The translations under genes and the position numbers were made by a program. From assembly GCA_037044905.1 (NCBI GenBank), contig JBAOKB010000093.1, positions 775,168 to 839,167 of the forward strand: a stretch of 64,000 nt of DNA, in the 5' to 3' direction. How positions within the stretch are numbered: the stretch's first letter is position 1; each line of letters starts with the position of its first letter. The notes under the pieces were generated by a model, which was given only the letters and a program-made list of their open reading frames with translations, did not search any database and had not been told where the DNA came from. Below, piece after piece: positions 33,497 through 44,384 of the stretch. Source of the DNA: Hortaea werneckii. Taxonomy: Eukaryota > Ascomycota > Dothideomycetes > Mycosphaerellales > Teratosphaeriaceae.

Positions 33497-35808
33497 TCAT
33501 TTGCAGAAGCTTGCCGCAATTGATGTGAGTGCCTCTGTGACTGTTCTGATGGAATTGATGTCAGCCCATTCCCGCTTGGCATGTAAGCCTTCGCCAATGG
33601 GTCCCCAAAGCAGAGCCGGTATCCCTTTCTCGGCAATGAGGGCGCAATCGGTCCAGTAGGATTCTGCTTCAACTTGAGGAGTCCGCTTCATGGCCTCGCC
33701 CACTTTGTCGCGCACGAGACTCAAGAACTCGCTGTCAGGCGAGCTGTGAAAGGGAGGCCGAGAAGCTGTCACCTTGATGTCGAAGCTGAATTCCTCCACC
33801 TCTGGAGCAATGCTCTCCAAAATCGATCGCACTTGTTGCTCTACCATTGCGGGACTCTCACCAACAAGGGTGCGCCTCTCGAGCGTAATGGAGCACACCG
33901 CTGGGTAAGAAGACGCTTCTTCGCCACCTTTGATTAACGAAGCATGGATCGTAGGAGGCCCCATAGGTGACTCAACATTAGACTCGCGCAGACGAACAGC
34001 ATATCTGTCCAGCTCAGCAAGAAAGTGACCAGCTTTCGCAATGGCGTCCACACCCAGGTCCGCCCTCGAACCATGAGCAGCAACGCCGTGCACATCAACT
34101 TGAAGCCATACAAAGCCTTTGTGGGCGTTGACAACACAAAGGTTCGTTGGCTCGCTGACGATGGCACCGTCCGCTCGCCACCCTGCCTCGAGCACGTCTT
34201 CAGTGCCAATGCTTAGATCTTCCTCATCCGCGACCCCGGTGAAGATGACGTCCCCGTTGAGGCCCAGTTGCTTCGCATTTGCAAGGGCAATCATTGCCGC
34301 AGCGACTCCACACTTCATGTCTGCCGCGCCTCTTCCATAAAGTTTACCATCCGCAATGTTTCCGCTCAAGGGGTCGTCTTCGTAACCCATCAGTGTGACG
34401 GTGTCAATGTGGCCGTTCAACATGAGAGACTTGCCACCGCCGCGACCACGACAGACCCCAACAACCGAAGGTCGGCCTTCACGCGGTTCGATCCAGTGGC
34501 TTTCGAGATTCCGGTGTTCGAGCCACGCAGCGATGAAACGAGCGATTGCACTTTCTCCTGGTCCTGGGACCGAGCCCATGGACGGATTGGAGGAGTTGAT
34601 TTGCACCAAAAGCTGGGTCAGCTTCACAGGGTCATCCATAGTAACATCCATCGGGACATCATATTCGCGAGTACCCTCCGTGCATGGAAGCACAATGACG
34701 CTCGTCTCATTGAGCTCCAGACGCTGTTTGTCCTCTGCAGTAAGACGTCGTAGGGCGGCAACGCCGCTGGCGCCGCATGGTCCAGCAGAGATCCCTTGCG
34801 ACTTCAGGTAGAGGGAGGCTTGGTGTGCTTCATAGTCCGAGATCGTCATACTGGCAGCAAGTCCGTTGCTTAGATACGGCCATGCGATAGTCGAGACGGT
34901 ACCACAATCTAGGCCGGTCATGATAGTGTTGGTGGTTTGAATCGTCAGAGGTTTGCCCGAATCCAGGCTCTTCCAGAGGCATGCTGCGGTATCGGCCTCG
35001 ATCCCAACGACTCTGGTCTCGCTGCCTTCACTGCGGAAGTATGAGACTACCGACTGAGCAAAAGAGCCTACACCAATGGGAGCAAAGACGTGAGTCACTG
35101 CCGTGCCCTCAAGCTGTTCTTGAAGCTCGTTCATCATTGTACTGTATCCGTCAACAATCCACTAAGCAATAAGTCAGCAACAGACCGATTATTGAGGTGC
35201 GAGAGCGGGGTCAGATTTACCTGCGGAATCTCATGGTAACCGCTGAATGCAAAGTCTTGGATGAAAATGCCTTCTGTTCCATCCGAGGCCTCATGAGCTT
35301 CTCGCACAGCACAGTCGTAGTTACCATGAGACCTGATGACAACAGCGCCTTCAGATTCAATCAGACGGATTGTGTTTGCATGCATACCGGCGGGCACGTG
35401 GATCTCAGCAGCAAGCCCCAGCCAGGTTGCAATGCGAGCCACTGCTCGACCATGGTTGCCGTCTGTGGCAGCGTACAACTTGAGTTGTGTGTCGCATACT
35501 GACCGCTTCACCGTGTGCCAATCTGTCTCGAGCGGGAGTGCGAAGCGATTCGCAATCGCACGTCCGATGGCCCACGAGGCTCCCAGGATCTTGAACGACA
35601 GGAGCCCAAAACGATTGCCTTCGACTTTGACATGGATAGATCGGACACCAATCTCACGTGCCAGCTCTTCTAGTTGGCCCGTTGGGGTTGGGCTGTAATC
35701 TGGGATACTGCGATGAAAGTGCAGGACTCGCTCATGGGATGGATTCGGAGGCGAGTGCCATGCTGTCCATGTGTCGTTGAGCCAGATCGGGCGACGGAAT
35801 GAACTCAT
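33497..35808 (-). CDS. Diaminopropionate ammonia-lyase fused to an M20 metallo-hydrolase
   Basis: Two exons, 35221-35808 and 33497-35161, with a 59 nt GT-AG intron; 750 residues, intact. Start at ATG 35808 (MSSFRRPIWLNDTW) matches the beginning of the lyase domain. Residues 1 to about 360 are a fold-type II PLP enzyme: Lys73 in LLSFKILGASWA is the likely Schiff-base lysine, ATDGNHGRAVA is the phosphate/substrate loop, and APIGVGSFAQSVVSYF is the later Gly-rich motif. This family converts 2,3-diaminopropionate to pyruvate and ammonia. Residues about 370-750 are an M20 dinuclear zinc amidohydrolase (LMLNGHIDTV, GRGAADMKCG, GVADEEDLSIGTE) related to ArgE/DapE. The fusion suggests deacylation of an N-acyl diamino acid followed by lysis of the product. 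Cytosolic, as no targeting signal is seen. Confidence 0.9.
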
Positions 35809-36407
35809 GCTCGCGTCGAGAGTTGGATAAAAGAACGAGAGTTTGATGTAGTTGTCGGCGGCTTGAGTGGATATATCGTGCAGCCTCCAGAGCGATCGAG
35901 GACGCAATGCAGTTCTCTCTCTCATCAATCATCCCATGCTCGAAAATTGAAATCTTGCTCATGAACGCCCTCTCGTAACAAGCGGACAACGCCCTCTCGC
36001 AACAGCGAGCGCCCTCTGGTAACAGCTTCTTCGAAACCATCGCCATTAGCGCTGAAAAGCCCGTCATCTCACGTGCGAATGCCTCTTTGGAAGCCCCAGC
36101 AACACTCGTCGGGTGTGTCGCCAATCGCGATACCAAACTTCACAAGCTACAGTACCTCCATGTTGAAGACTGTCCGTTATCGCCGTCTACAAGGCTGTAA
36201 AGTTTCTGTATTACGTAATAAGCAGGGTTAGAAACACACCAGAATTATAGGAGGTAATAATACGAAGTAATACCTTAAGCTTCTAGTTGGCGACGCATAG
36301 GAACCTGGATCGTACGGCAATAAGATTTATAGATATCCGCCTTCAGAAGATCTTCTACCACCATCGTTTGGGGACCGCAGATTTCCGACCGGTATCACGA
36401 GCGCGCG
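35809..36407. other. Divergent intergenic region
   Basis: Promoter space between the lyase/M20 gene (-) and the homeobox gene (+). The stretch 36190-36300 is AT-rich with TAATAA/TTACG words. An in-frame ATG at 35928 upstream of the lyase start exists but adds residues with no family similarity. Confidence 0.45.
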
Positions 36408-37886
36408 ATGGCTCGTCACTCTCATTGCTCACCCCAGACTAGCTGGGCTAGCAAGGAACTGGGTTTGGACGAGGCCCCGTCTGCCGGCGACGACATACTA
36501 GACGACCTTTCTCAGGCGGCACATAAGAGGATGGAAAGCACCAAGTTCTCACCCGAAGAAGACCTATTTGCGATGGATGCGTTCTTCGAAGAGCATGGCG
36601 GGTGGCGGCCGCCCGAACCATGTCTTCATTGCAAGAAGTTGCGTCTGCAATGCTTTATGCTGCAGACCACCGCCGCCAATCCGAACCCGGTTACTTCCTG
36701 TTCAAGCTGCGTTGCGCTGTACCGGCAGTGTAGTCTTGCCGAGCCTGGACATTCAAAACGTGGGCCGTCCTCGTTTGAAACCCCTCAACCCGTCATCGGC
36801 CAACTTCATGGGCTTCACGAGGATGAAGACTTCAATCACCTGGCAGACCTGTCCGGCTCACAAACAGCTGCGGCTGAGCAGTCTTTGAAAGTAGGTTCCG
36901 CGAAGACAGCCAGCAAAAAGTCTAGCTCGCGATCCAATGCAAGAACGCGCCCGCTACGGCAATGGTGGAACAGCCATGAAGACCGACCGTATCCCAACGA
37001 AAGCGAGAAAGCAATTCTCGCACAAGAATCCGGGCTGAGCTGGACTCAGATCGCCAACTGGTTTAGCAACGCACGAAGACGCCGGAAGCAGATGGCTCAG
37101 GCCACGTCGACCGCGAGGGCTAATCACCAACTCTTCAGGCAAGGCTCGCCTATGCCAGCGTCGAACATGGCTCAAATGACACCGCTTGAGCGTTGGAAGC
37201 ATTCGCCTCCAGAAGATGAGCCTGCGAACCTTTCTGAGATTGAGCGCGCCATTGGAGATGACCACGGCTACTTGCCTCAAGAAATGATGAACTTTGCCGA
37301 TTTTGTTTCCTTTCCACCACCCTTTGACGTGGACGACGAATGGTCATCACTCCCCGAATCGATGAACTCATCACTTCTGCATACTCCGTCTTCTTGCGGC
37401 TCACAGCAGTCGTCCAGTGCAGGTTCCCACTCATCTATGGCGTCTTCTGGGGCTCGAAGTAATGACGGAGCTCCGCGGGTGTTGAAAGGCTCTAAACGCG
37501 GACCGAGATCCATCTTTCATTGCACTACCTGCGCGAAAACGTTTACTCGTAACGCCGACCGTCTCCGTCATCAGCGGGCGATACATTCGGATTGTAATGA
37601 GTGGTGGATGTGCTCCAGTCTGCTCTACCCAGGCGAGAGTTCTGTGCTGGTAGAGACTTCACAAAGTATAGCCAAGTGTGTGTACTGTGGGCACCTCGAC
37701 CCCGACACAACGCATATTGCCTCGCACAACTTCTTCGCCTGCGATGATCGTGCGCCAGCAGAGCGTACGTTTGCTAGGAAGGATCATCTTTGGCAGCACC
37801 TTCAAAAATTCCACAAATGCCGCAAATGGGAGAGCTGGGCGCTTGGTGAGAGGGTAGAACGTCTCTGTCGTTTTCGTGGTTCGTGA
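36408..37886 (+). CDS. Homeobox (TALE/KN) and C2H2 zinc-finger transcription factor
   Basis: 492 residues, intronless and intact. Three potential DNA-binding modules are visible. Residues about 70-108 hold six cysteines spaced like a Zn2Cys6 cluster (C-x2-C-x6-C, then a longer loop, C-x2-C-x6-C). Residues about 180-230 are an atypical KN-type homeodomain: RPYPNESEKAILAQESGLSW then IANWFSNARRRRKQ, with the WF-N-R recognition helix. Residues about 370-392 are a classical C2H2 finger (FHCTTCAKTFTRNADRLRHQ), and 440-465 a second, longer one (FACDDRAPAERTFARKDHLW). Between them are Ser-rich linkers. Such homeobox plus C2H2 proteins are known in Pezizomycotina as developmental regulators; the target here is unknown. 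Confidence 0.88.
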   Translation: MARHSHCSPQTSWASKELGLDEAPSAGDDILDDLSQAAHKRMESTKFSPEEDLFAMDAFFEEHGGWRPPEPCLHCKKLRLQCFMLQTTAANPNPVTSCSSCVALYRQCSLAEPGHSKRGPSSFETPQPVIGQLHGLHEDEDFNHLADLSGSQTAAAEQSLKVGSAKTASKKSSSRSNARTRPLRQWWNSHEDRPYPNESEKAILAQESGLSWTQIANWFSNARRRRKQMAQATSTARANHQLFRQGSPMPASNMAQMTPLERWKHSPPEDEPANLSEIERAIGDDHGYLPQEMMNFADFVSFPPPFDVDDEWSSLPESMNSSLLHTPSSCGSQQSSSAGSHSSMASSGARSNDGAPRVLKGSKRGPRSIFHCTTCAKTFTRNADRLRHQRAIHSDCNEWWMCSSLLYPGESSVLVETSQSIAKCVYCGHLDPDTTHIASHNFFACDDRAPAERTFARKDHLWQHLQKFHKCRKWESWALGERVERLCRFRGS

Positions 37887-39120
37887 AGTTGTAATCGCTA
37901 GAGTGGCATTACCATAGAATATTTCCGGGGAATGATGTGCATAGGTAAAAGCGGATCCCATGAACTGCGGCCGAGGGGAAGCCTTCGCACACGCCTCATG
38001 AATGCCGATTCATGCGCGTGCTGACAGATACGGAGGGGCGCTGATTTCTTGTAATCAAAGCTTGCGCAAAGAAATCGGCTTCAGAGCTTCGATGCTCGTA
38101 GGCAGAGCAAGCTGGGGTTATGCATCTGTCTACCTCCGTCTCAATTGGATCTCATACTTCCGAGTAGACACTATAGCTGCGCTTGAGCTCGAATCCACGA
38201 CTAGAATGGTTTTACCTGTGCTGTGTAGTAAAGTACTCTGGATTCTACCAAAATTCTGTAACGCTTGGTACCAGAACTTTTTAAAACACATTCTCTGCTC
38301 TGTCTCATCCTCAATTGCCACGCTTACAAGTTGGACTCCTTGTTTCGAGATCTCCTAGGCCCGAGTCATCTCCTTGATGATCTTTGAAAATGTACCCATG
38401 ACGTGAGCGTAACTAGCAATGTGTAGCACTGGCGATTGAACCCAGCGTAAACAGCGCGAAACCCAAGCTTCGCTGTTGATGTGCCTAATGTTATAAGTTG
38501 CTATATGAGATCGGATGCCTACGTTGACTTTGCGACATGCCCCAACAAAGACGCTGCATCAGCGAATGCAATTTCCAATGGCTTGGGTCCATAATGCATT
38601 GAATGCATGGTGAGAATAGGAGCTGGCGTACACAGTGAAAGGCGAAGAGTATACAGAAGCTGTTTATGTTGCGAAAGCCCATTGTCACACGAAATGAGCG
38701 AACAAAGGGCGCGAAGGGCATGCGAAAAGAATTGCCAAAGACTTGAGGCCCTTGAAGACGTCATTTTCCAGGCAGAACGCACATGTCAAAGTCGTACTAT
38801 TATACGCAAGAGGTTGTCGGTACAAGAAAGACTGCTGAGTGTAAAATTTGGAGAAACGGCAGTGTAAATCTCAAGACGGTCAGAAGTATGCTGCCGCGAA
38901 TAACTGCCAAATTATTTCGTGAATTCTACAAATCCAATTTCTTTCGTCGTTTCAAAGCAGAATCTTCCCTTACTTGCCCCCGACTATTGCTTAGGTTTGC
39001 ATCGAATACTCTAGATATGGTGGAGTTATAAGCCATAGACTACGGACCAGTAGCATTAGCCATAGCGGCCACTCCTTCTACCGTCGGCATGCCCGGGCCA
39101 GGCCAGCTCTGATCAAAGGT
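37887..39120. other. Intergenic region between convergent genes
   Basis: 1.2 kb with only unbiased short frames on both strands (for example 38519-38782 minus and 38607-38867 plus, which overlap each other). No gene supported. Confidence 0.45.
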
Positions 39121-40839
39121 TCAACTATGACATCTCTCTTGGTACTGCTCATAGGGTGACTCCAAATCGACTTCGGGCTCTCGCTCGTCTACGTACCAGG
39201 GAATTGTCATCGGTGTCTCCACCAGCCAGCGCAGAGCCTTTTCATGCATCATCGCCCTTACATGTGCATACTCGGGCTCCGCAGCCAAATTGTGCAACTC
39301 TTGCGTGTCGTTCAGTCGACTGTAAAGCTCGTCCGGCTCGTACAGACGATAGACGTAGGTCCATTCTTTGTTCCGCATTCCAAGGGCTTTCCCGACTAGT
39401 GCGGTATCATTGTGTTGCAAGGAGGCTTTGATATCGTACGGGAATGGTGACTGTTCGAGAAGAGGCTCGTCGGATAACAGAATCCCTTCTTCGGTGTAGG
39501 CCATGTCACGATGTGGTAGTACTTCTCCCCGCCCGGCGGCATGCATGGCGTCCACAAGTGACTTGCCATAGTGGGCATACGTCTCGTTTACTGTGCCAAG
39601 TTGAAGTAAGGTCGGAACAAGATCGATCATCTCTGCCATCTCTCCGTAGACGACGTTCTCGGGTAGGCCTGCACCGCCTATGATCAGTGACTCGTGGACA
39701 AGGTTCTCAGACACACCGGATGGCCACTTTTCAATCATGTGGGAGTCGCCGAGGAACTCGCCATGATCGGTGTAGAACAGCGTGACAGTCTGATTCCAGA
39801 GACCTTGCTCTTTGGTCTTGTTCATCACGCGGCCGAACTGATCGTCAACTCGTGATACCATACCGTAATATGTTGCCATAACTTCTTGCCAAACGCTAGC
39901 GTTGGCCCTCTGAAGGCCATACTGCTCCCGCAGAGTCTCGTAGAAACGAGGGGTATAGCCGGTCTGGGTAAACAGTGTCAGTGCAATAAGCGGATCGTTC
40001 TGCGGGATTTTGAACTTACTCTCTCCTCTGGCGCGGGCGGGATCGGCATTTTGCTGCGGTCATGTAAAGAGAACCATGGCTCCTCCACCATGAAAGGCAA
40101 ATGCGGGAACACCAACGGCAAGAAAAGCACCCACGGCTCCTCTGGCGGATTCTCCAACCACTGCAATGCACCTCTTGTCAAAACCTCATCATAGTCCACA
40201 GCCATCGATGCATTCCTCTCGCCGAGATAAAACAAGCGGTTCCAAAGGGAATTCTTATCCTCAATGTCAAAACCTCCCCTTGGAAAGTCTGGCAACGTTT
40301 GGTCCGTCAGGAATCCATACTCGTTGACCCCCAGCTCGGTCGCATTCTCGGCGTAGAAATCTCCTCGCGGTGCGAGATATGCAACGTGGTAGCCGCCTTC
40401 CCGCAAGGAGCGGAAGACATTCGGTTCCCATGGTTTTAGCAGGTTCAGCAGCGTCCGATGTCCACTTACATGTGGATATTGCCCTGTGAACATGGAACAA
40501 CGGGACTGAGAACAAGTGCTAGCTTGCAGGAAGCAATTAGTGAACCGAGTCCCTTCCTTTGCAAAGGCGTCAATGTTAGGCGTCTTCGCCACCTTTGTCC
40601 GGGTTAGGGTCAGCAATGTTAGCTCAAGCCTTCTCCTGTATAGCGCCTGGGTCGCACACCTCGTTTCCAAACGCCCCGACTGCATCGTATCGGAGCTGAT
40701 CTGGCATGAAAAGAATCATGTTCGGCTTCTCGACTTCCAGTCCGTTCGGCCTCGCAGGCACGTAGTACGGATGCTCTGGGGTAGGTGGACCGTTGACCAC
40801 TGATGCAGCTTCCCCGATTGGCCCTGCATAGCCGGTCAC
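39121..40839 (-). CDS. Sulfatase (alkaline phosphatase superfamily)
   Basis: Three exons: 40660-40839, 40020-40592 and 39121-39963, both introns GT-AG and in phase; 531 residues, intact. Metal-binding residues are seen in MPDQLRYDAVG (D47, Q48) and TDHGEFLGDSHMIEKW. The formylglycine position is Cys87 in CSQSRCSMFTGQYPHVSGHR; the usual Pro two residues later is Gln here, while the Arg is kept. The product would hydrolyse a sulfate ester, possibly as a choline- or aryl-sulfatase-like enzyme in sulfur scavenging; the substrate is not readable. No signal peptide is visible, so a cytosolic enzyme is likely. It stands alone, with no sulfate transporter nearby. Confidence 0.9.
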
Positions 40840-41610
40840 TGTTGTTTGTGGAGGCTCAGCGGTCTCATGCTGTTTTCCAGTTGGCGAAGAGCCCGGTTCC
40901 GTAATGCTCGACGAGGCTCCTGCAACTGGCGAGTGGCAGTGCTAGCACAAGGGCATACAATCGTCCTGGCCACAGATGCATGGTCGATTACTCTCAAAGT
41001 ATATGTCCTTTCCCACACTTCTGATTTCCGGAACTTCCACGCCACGACATGCATGGATCGTGAAAGCGGATCGTTAGGTACGGCACGAGAGCGCGAACAG
41101 AGCATTTATCTTTGCTTTACCGGATGTTCAAGCTACCCCTCTCGGAGCGGAGGGTTCATGCTATGAGGGACGCTCGATTTAGGTAGGCTTTTCCGAATCG
41201 TTCGTGCAGGAACTGATTATCCAAGCGTGAACAAGACTTGGAAAGAGAAATTGTGGAGGAGAGCCGTCCACATGGCGCAAGCAAGCTATCCCCGTACCTA
41301 TGTAGCCTGTCATTCGTGCCTCACCCCCACCAGTTCCGGAGGTCGTCGATGGCAACCGGATCTTCCGGAAAACCTCGTATGTGGCGGACATGAATCCTTC
41401 TCGAGCGGGATAATGATTCTAATAGATTTCTAATAGATTTAGCTCTTCTCATTGTTGCGCTCGTGTTGTGCGCTTGCCTATCAGAAGTTAGGTACTATAT
41501 AATCGGCTATTCTTCCACATGTAAACTTCTGACCCTACAACGCCACGCTAAATTTCTCCCAAAGTAATCATATATATCCGAAGCCCAATTCTACCCGGGT
41601 ATCTTTTGAA
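40840..41610. other. Intergenic region
   Basis: Promoter of the sulfatase and 3' flank of the next minus-strand gene. The stretch 41410-41600 is AT-rich. No gene supported. Confidence 0.45.
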
Positions 41611-43197
41611 CTACCAAAATGAACTTTGTTTCTTCTTCAACCGACCCGAACTACTCCCACCTTGCTGTCCCTCCTCACTAACATTCCGCAAACCGAAGAA
41701 ACTCTTCTTTTGCTTCGGCTTTTGTTGGCTTGGTGCAGTCAGGTTGATGTGACTCGCACTCGCGCCGGGGTTCCCACCGCTCATGGCGAGATTGCTGGTA
41801 CTCGCGCTTGGACGCTGGGACGTCGAGGCGTTCTGAGGCGGAAGCTGCAGATTCATCTGGCTGCGCTGGGGTATGGGTTGAAGCCTGGGTGGTTGTTGGC
41901 GATGTTGTCGCGAGGAGCTGCTGTTCGCTTGTGGTGGTCCGCGTGCCGTTGCGGTATGGGCTGGACACCGTATTGTTTCCGTAAGCGTTCGGTTTCTTTT
42001 TCGACGTCGGCTTGCTTGCGTTGCGCTATTCTGGTTTCTTCATCCGCCATGTGTTGGAGGCGCTTGGCTTCGGCTTCGTCGGCTTTTTCGCGTTCGCGGC
42101 GACGCCGGCGTTGCTCTTTGGCTTCGCTTTCGGCTTGCGCTTTGAGGCGTGCCGTCTCGGCATCCAGCTCCCACTGCGCTCGAGGGTCGGCTGCGGGTGG
42201 CGCTGCTTGGCCGCCCAGATTGGGCGTCTTGGGTGGCGTGGTCTGGAGTTTAGGTAATGATTGTCGCTTGGCATCGTTTGCTGACTGCGGAGTTGTTCTT
42301 GCCGGAGGAGGAGGATTTGCCGCAGTAATGGAGCTGGCGCGCCATTGATACTGTTTGTGTTCTGAGGGTTGGAGAGCTTGCGACCGCCGGCACTTAACTT
42401 CCGGCCTGTCGGATCATCTGAAACATTGAAGACTTCTCGAAGATGATCCTTGCTGCTAAAGTATAGGTCTTTGATCACTATGGCGCTCAAGAGAAACGCC
42501 ACCTCCAGGCCTTTTGGGTCCTCCATGTCCAGCCTCGAAATATTCGGTTCATAGATGGTGAGCTCCCGCATACTTCGCCACAGCGCTACTGCAATATCAG
42601 GGTCCTTCCTATTGTTCCTTTTCTTGGTGGTATCGGTACTCCTGCCCGTCATGTAGCATGTCAAGTCCTTACTCAGTTTGCTCTCCTTTCGCCACGCGAA
42701 AAACAACTTCGGGGTTGTTGCTAGACCAGCGGGATCTGACTGCCCCTATCTAGGTTGCTCGCCGAAGGAGTACGGAAGGTGGAAATGGGCATGCTGAATT
42801 CATATGAATCTGAGGCGCCCCACTTGCCTTCCTTCAGCTCGACTCGGACCTGCTGGTCGGGGTTGTACAGCTGGACAACGAACTCGCCAGGCAAAATGGG
42901 CTGCGGCGGTGGCGGAACTCCGCCGTAGCGACGGAGCTCCTCTGCCGACAGCGAAGGCTGTGTCCATCCCGGACGGGCGAGCACTTCGCCGAAGAGGACT
43001 TCGGGGTTGTAGGCATCGAAGAGGGCGGCGGCGTAGCAATTTTTGTGGGCGAGCGAGGGTGATGCCGGGTCGGCGTGGCGAACAGTATATGCGGGAGCGG
43101 GATCGGAGCCGTGGTGGGTGAGGAAGAGATCGCGGTGATGCTTCAAGCCGGTGCTGGATGGCCGCAGGAAGAAGGCGGGCAGGTTTTCGTCGAGCAT
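41611..43197 (-). CDS. Conserved fungal protein of unknown function (three frameshifts)
   Basis: Start at ATG 43197 (MLDENLPAFFLRPSSTGLKH). The N-terminal 160 residues look strongly structured and conserved (YTVRHADPASPSLAHKNCYA, ELKEGKWGASDSYEFSMPIS); a second block has KESKLSKDLTCYMTG and PDIAVALWRSMRELTIYEPN. The C-terminal half is a Pro-rich linker, a long charged helix (ADEAEAKRLQHMADEETRIA) and a tail ending in a basic KSFFGLRN and KKKQSSFW. Three one-base deletions break the frame near 42737, 42335 and 41866-41871 (a C run on the coding strand). Restoring them gives 529 residues in one exon. I recall no named domain for it; it looks like a single-copy ascomycete protein, possibly membrane or cytoskeleton associated through its helix and basic tail. 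Function unknown. Confidence 0.72.
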
Positions 43198-43918
43198 CCT
43201 AATACAGTTAAGAGGGAGAAGGGAGAGTGAAAGAGAGAGTGTAGAATGAATCAATGGTGAACATGTGTGTGTACTTGTACCAAATGTTATAAGACTGGTA
43301 AATGGAAGTTGAGACTGCGGATGCCGGCTTGGCTCAGGTTACGCGTAGGCAGCGACGAGGCTGTGAGGCTGTGAGGCTGTGAGGGGAGTTGGAGGAGTTG
43401 GATGACCGATTGACTTGCGGCTGATGGAGATGCGAGCTGCTCGGCCCCGCCAATGACGCACTTGTGTCGGCCGGCCGGCGCGGGTCGCGGCGGGACGGCG
43501 GAGTACACCTTCTATTTTCAGCAGCCGTGAATTCCATCTTCCTCACTTCACATCTGCTACTGTATCTCATGTCATCAGAATTTGCGCGCGAGTCCGCCGC
43601 ACTTGGAGTGGAGAGGCATTTCTGTTTTGTGCATAAACCAGGCATTGGTCGTCTCTTGTTCGCGGTCCTCGACTTTGCGCTGTCGCACCACCTCCACACG
43701 AGATTCGCGGCCAGGTAGGGCACAATGCGGCTTAGAGGTGCCTTGTTGGGTTATCACGAGAAGTCATAAGGACCTTATTGCTTCCCAGTACGACTTTTGT
43801 GCATTTGCATAAAAGAGATTTCGTGGTTGTTACAGCCATCTTTTGCAATTGTTCTTGCTGGAGTGCTGCATATGCCTCTAAGGTCTCCACTCACTGTTGC
43901 ACCTCATGCACCTCGGAG
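43198..43918. other. Intergenic region
   Basis: Upstream flank of the conserved fungal gene. A TGTGAGGC run at about 43371-43384 is a short direct repeat. No coding signal. Confidence 0.4.
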
Positions 43919-43985
43919 GGGAAAGAAAAAAAAAAAGAAAAAAAAAAGAAAAAAAGAAAGAAAAAAAGAAGAAGAAAGAAAGGAA
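43919..43985 (+). repeat. Purine (GAAAAA) low-complexity tract
   Basis: About 67 bases made almost only of A and G on the plus strand, mainly A runs of 3-10 broken by single G. It lies in a 3 kb gene-poor interval; A-run lengths are unlikely to be exact in this assembly. Confidence 0.9.
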
Positions 43986-44176
43986 ACTCAACCCCCAATG
44001 GACGTCGATTCCCTCCGCGCCGGCCACGCGACCTCCCTTTCTCGCAGCGGACGCGACACGTCATCCTACACTGCCACCACAGGCCTGGCCGTGAACTGAG
44101 GTACACCGGAGGAACGCCGGCCAGTTTGTCAGCCTATTCAATCCATTCATTTGCCACTGCTTTCAGTAATCAGAGT

Positions 44177-44384
44177 GCTAACGGCCTCATGCGGGGAACG
44201 ATCTCTGATGAACACCCAATCCACATAGGAACCCCGTACCCCACAGGGTCTCGGTTTCGAATCCAATACAAACTAAGGAGCTAACGGCCTCACTGGGGAA
44301 CGATCCTTAACAAAAGTCCATCCCATCCACATAGGAACCCTGTGCCCCCACAGGTCTCGGTTTCGAAAACAGGACAATACAAAC
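44177..44384. repeat. Tandem pair of ~103 bp units with hairpin
   Basis: Two diverged head-to-tail copies (44177-44279 and 44280-44384). Both begin GCTAACGGCCTCA, carry GGGGAACGATC, CCACATAGGAACCC and GTCTCGGTTTCGA, and end in AATACAAAC. Copy 2 has a perfect 6 bp stem with a 4-base loop (CCTGTG-CCCC-CACAGG, about 44338-44353); in copy 1 the arm is imperfect. GGTTTCGAATCC in copy 1 resembles a tRNA B box by one mismatch, but no tRNA cloverleaf can be drawn. Confidence 0.75.

Noticed and set aside
43919..43985. CRISPR-like or microsatellite array of interest
   Set aside because: It is an irregular A/G tract with no spacers or unit; a plain low-complexity stretch.
44252..44263. tRNA gene suggested by a B-box-like GGTTTCGAATCC
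   Set aside because: No A box at the right distance and no acceptor or anticodon stem can be formed.
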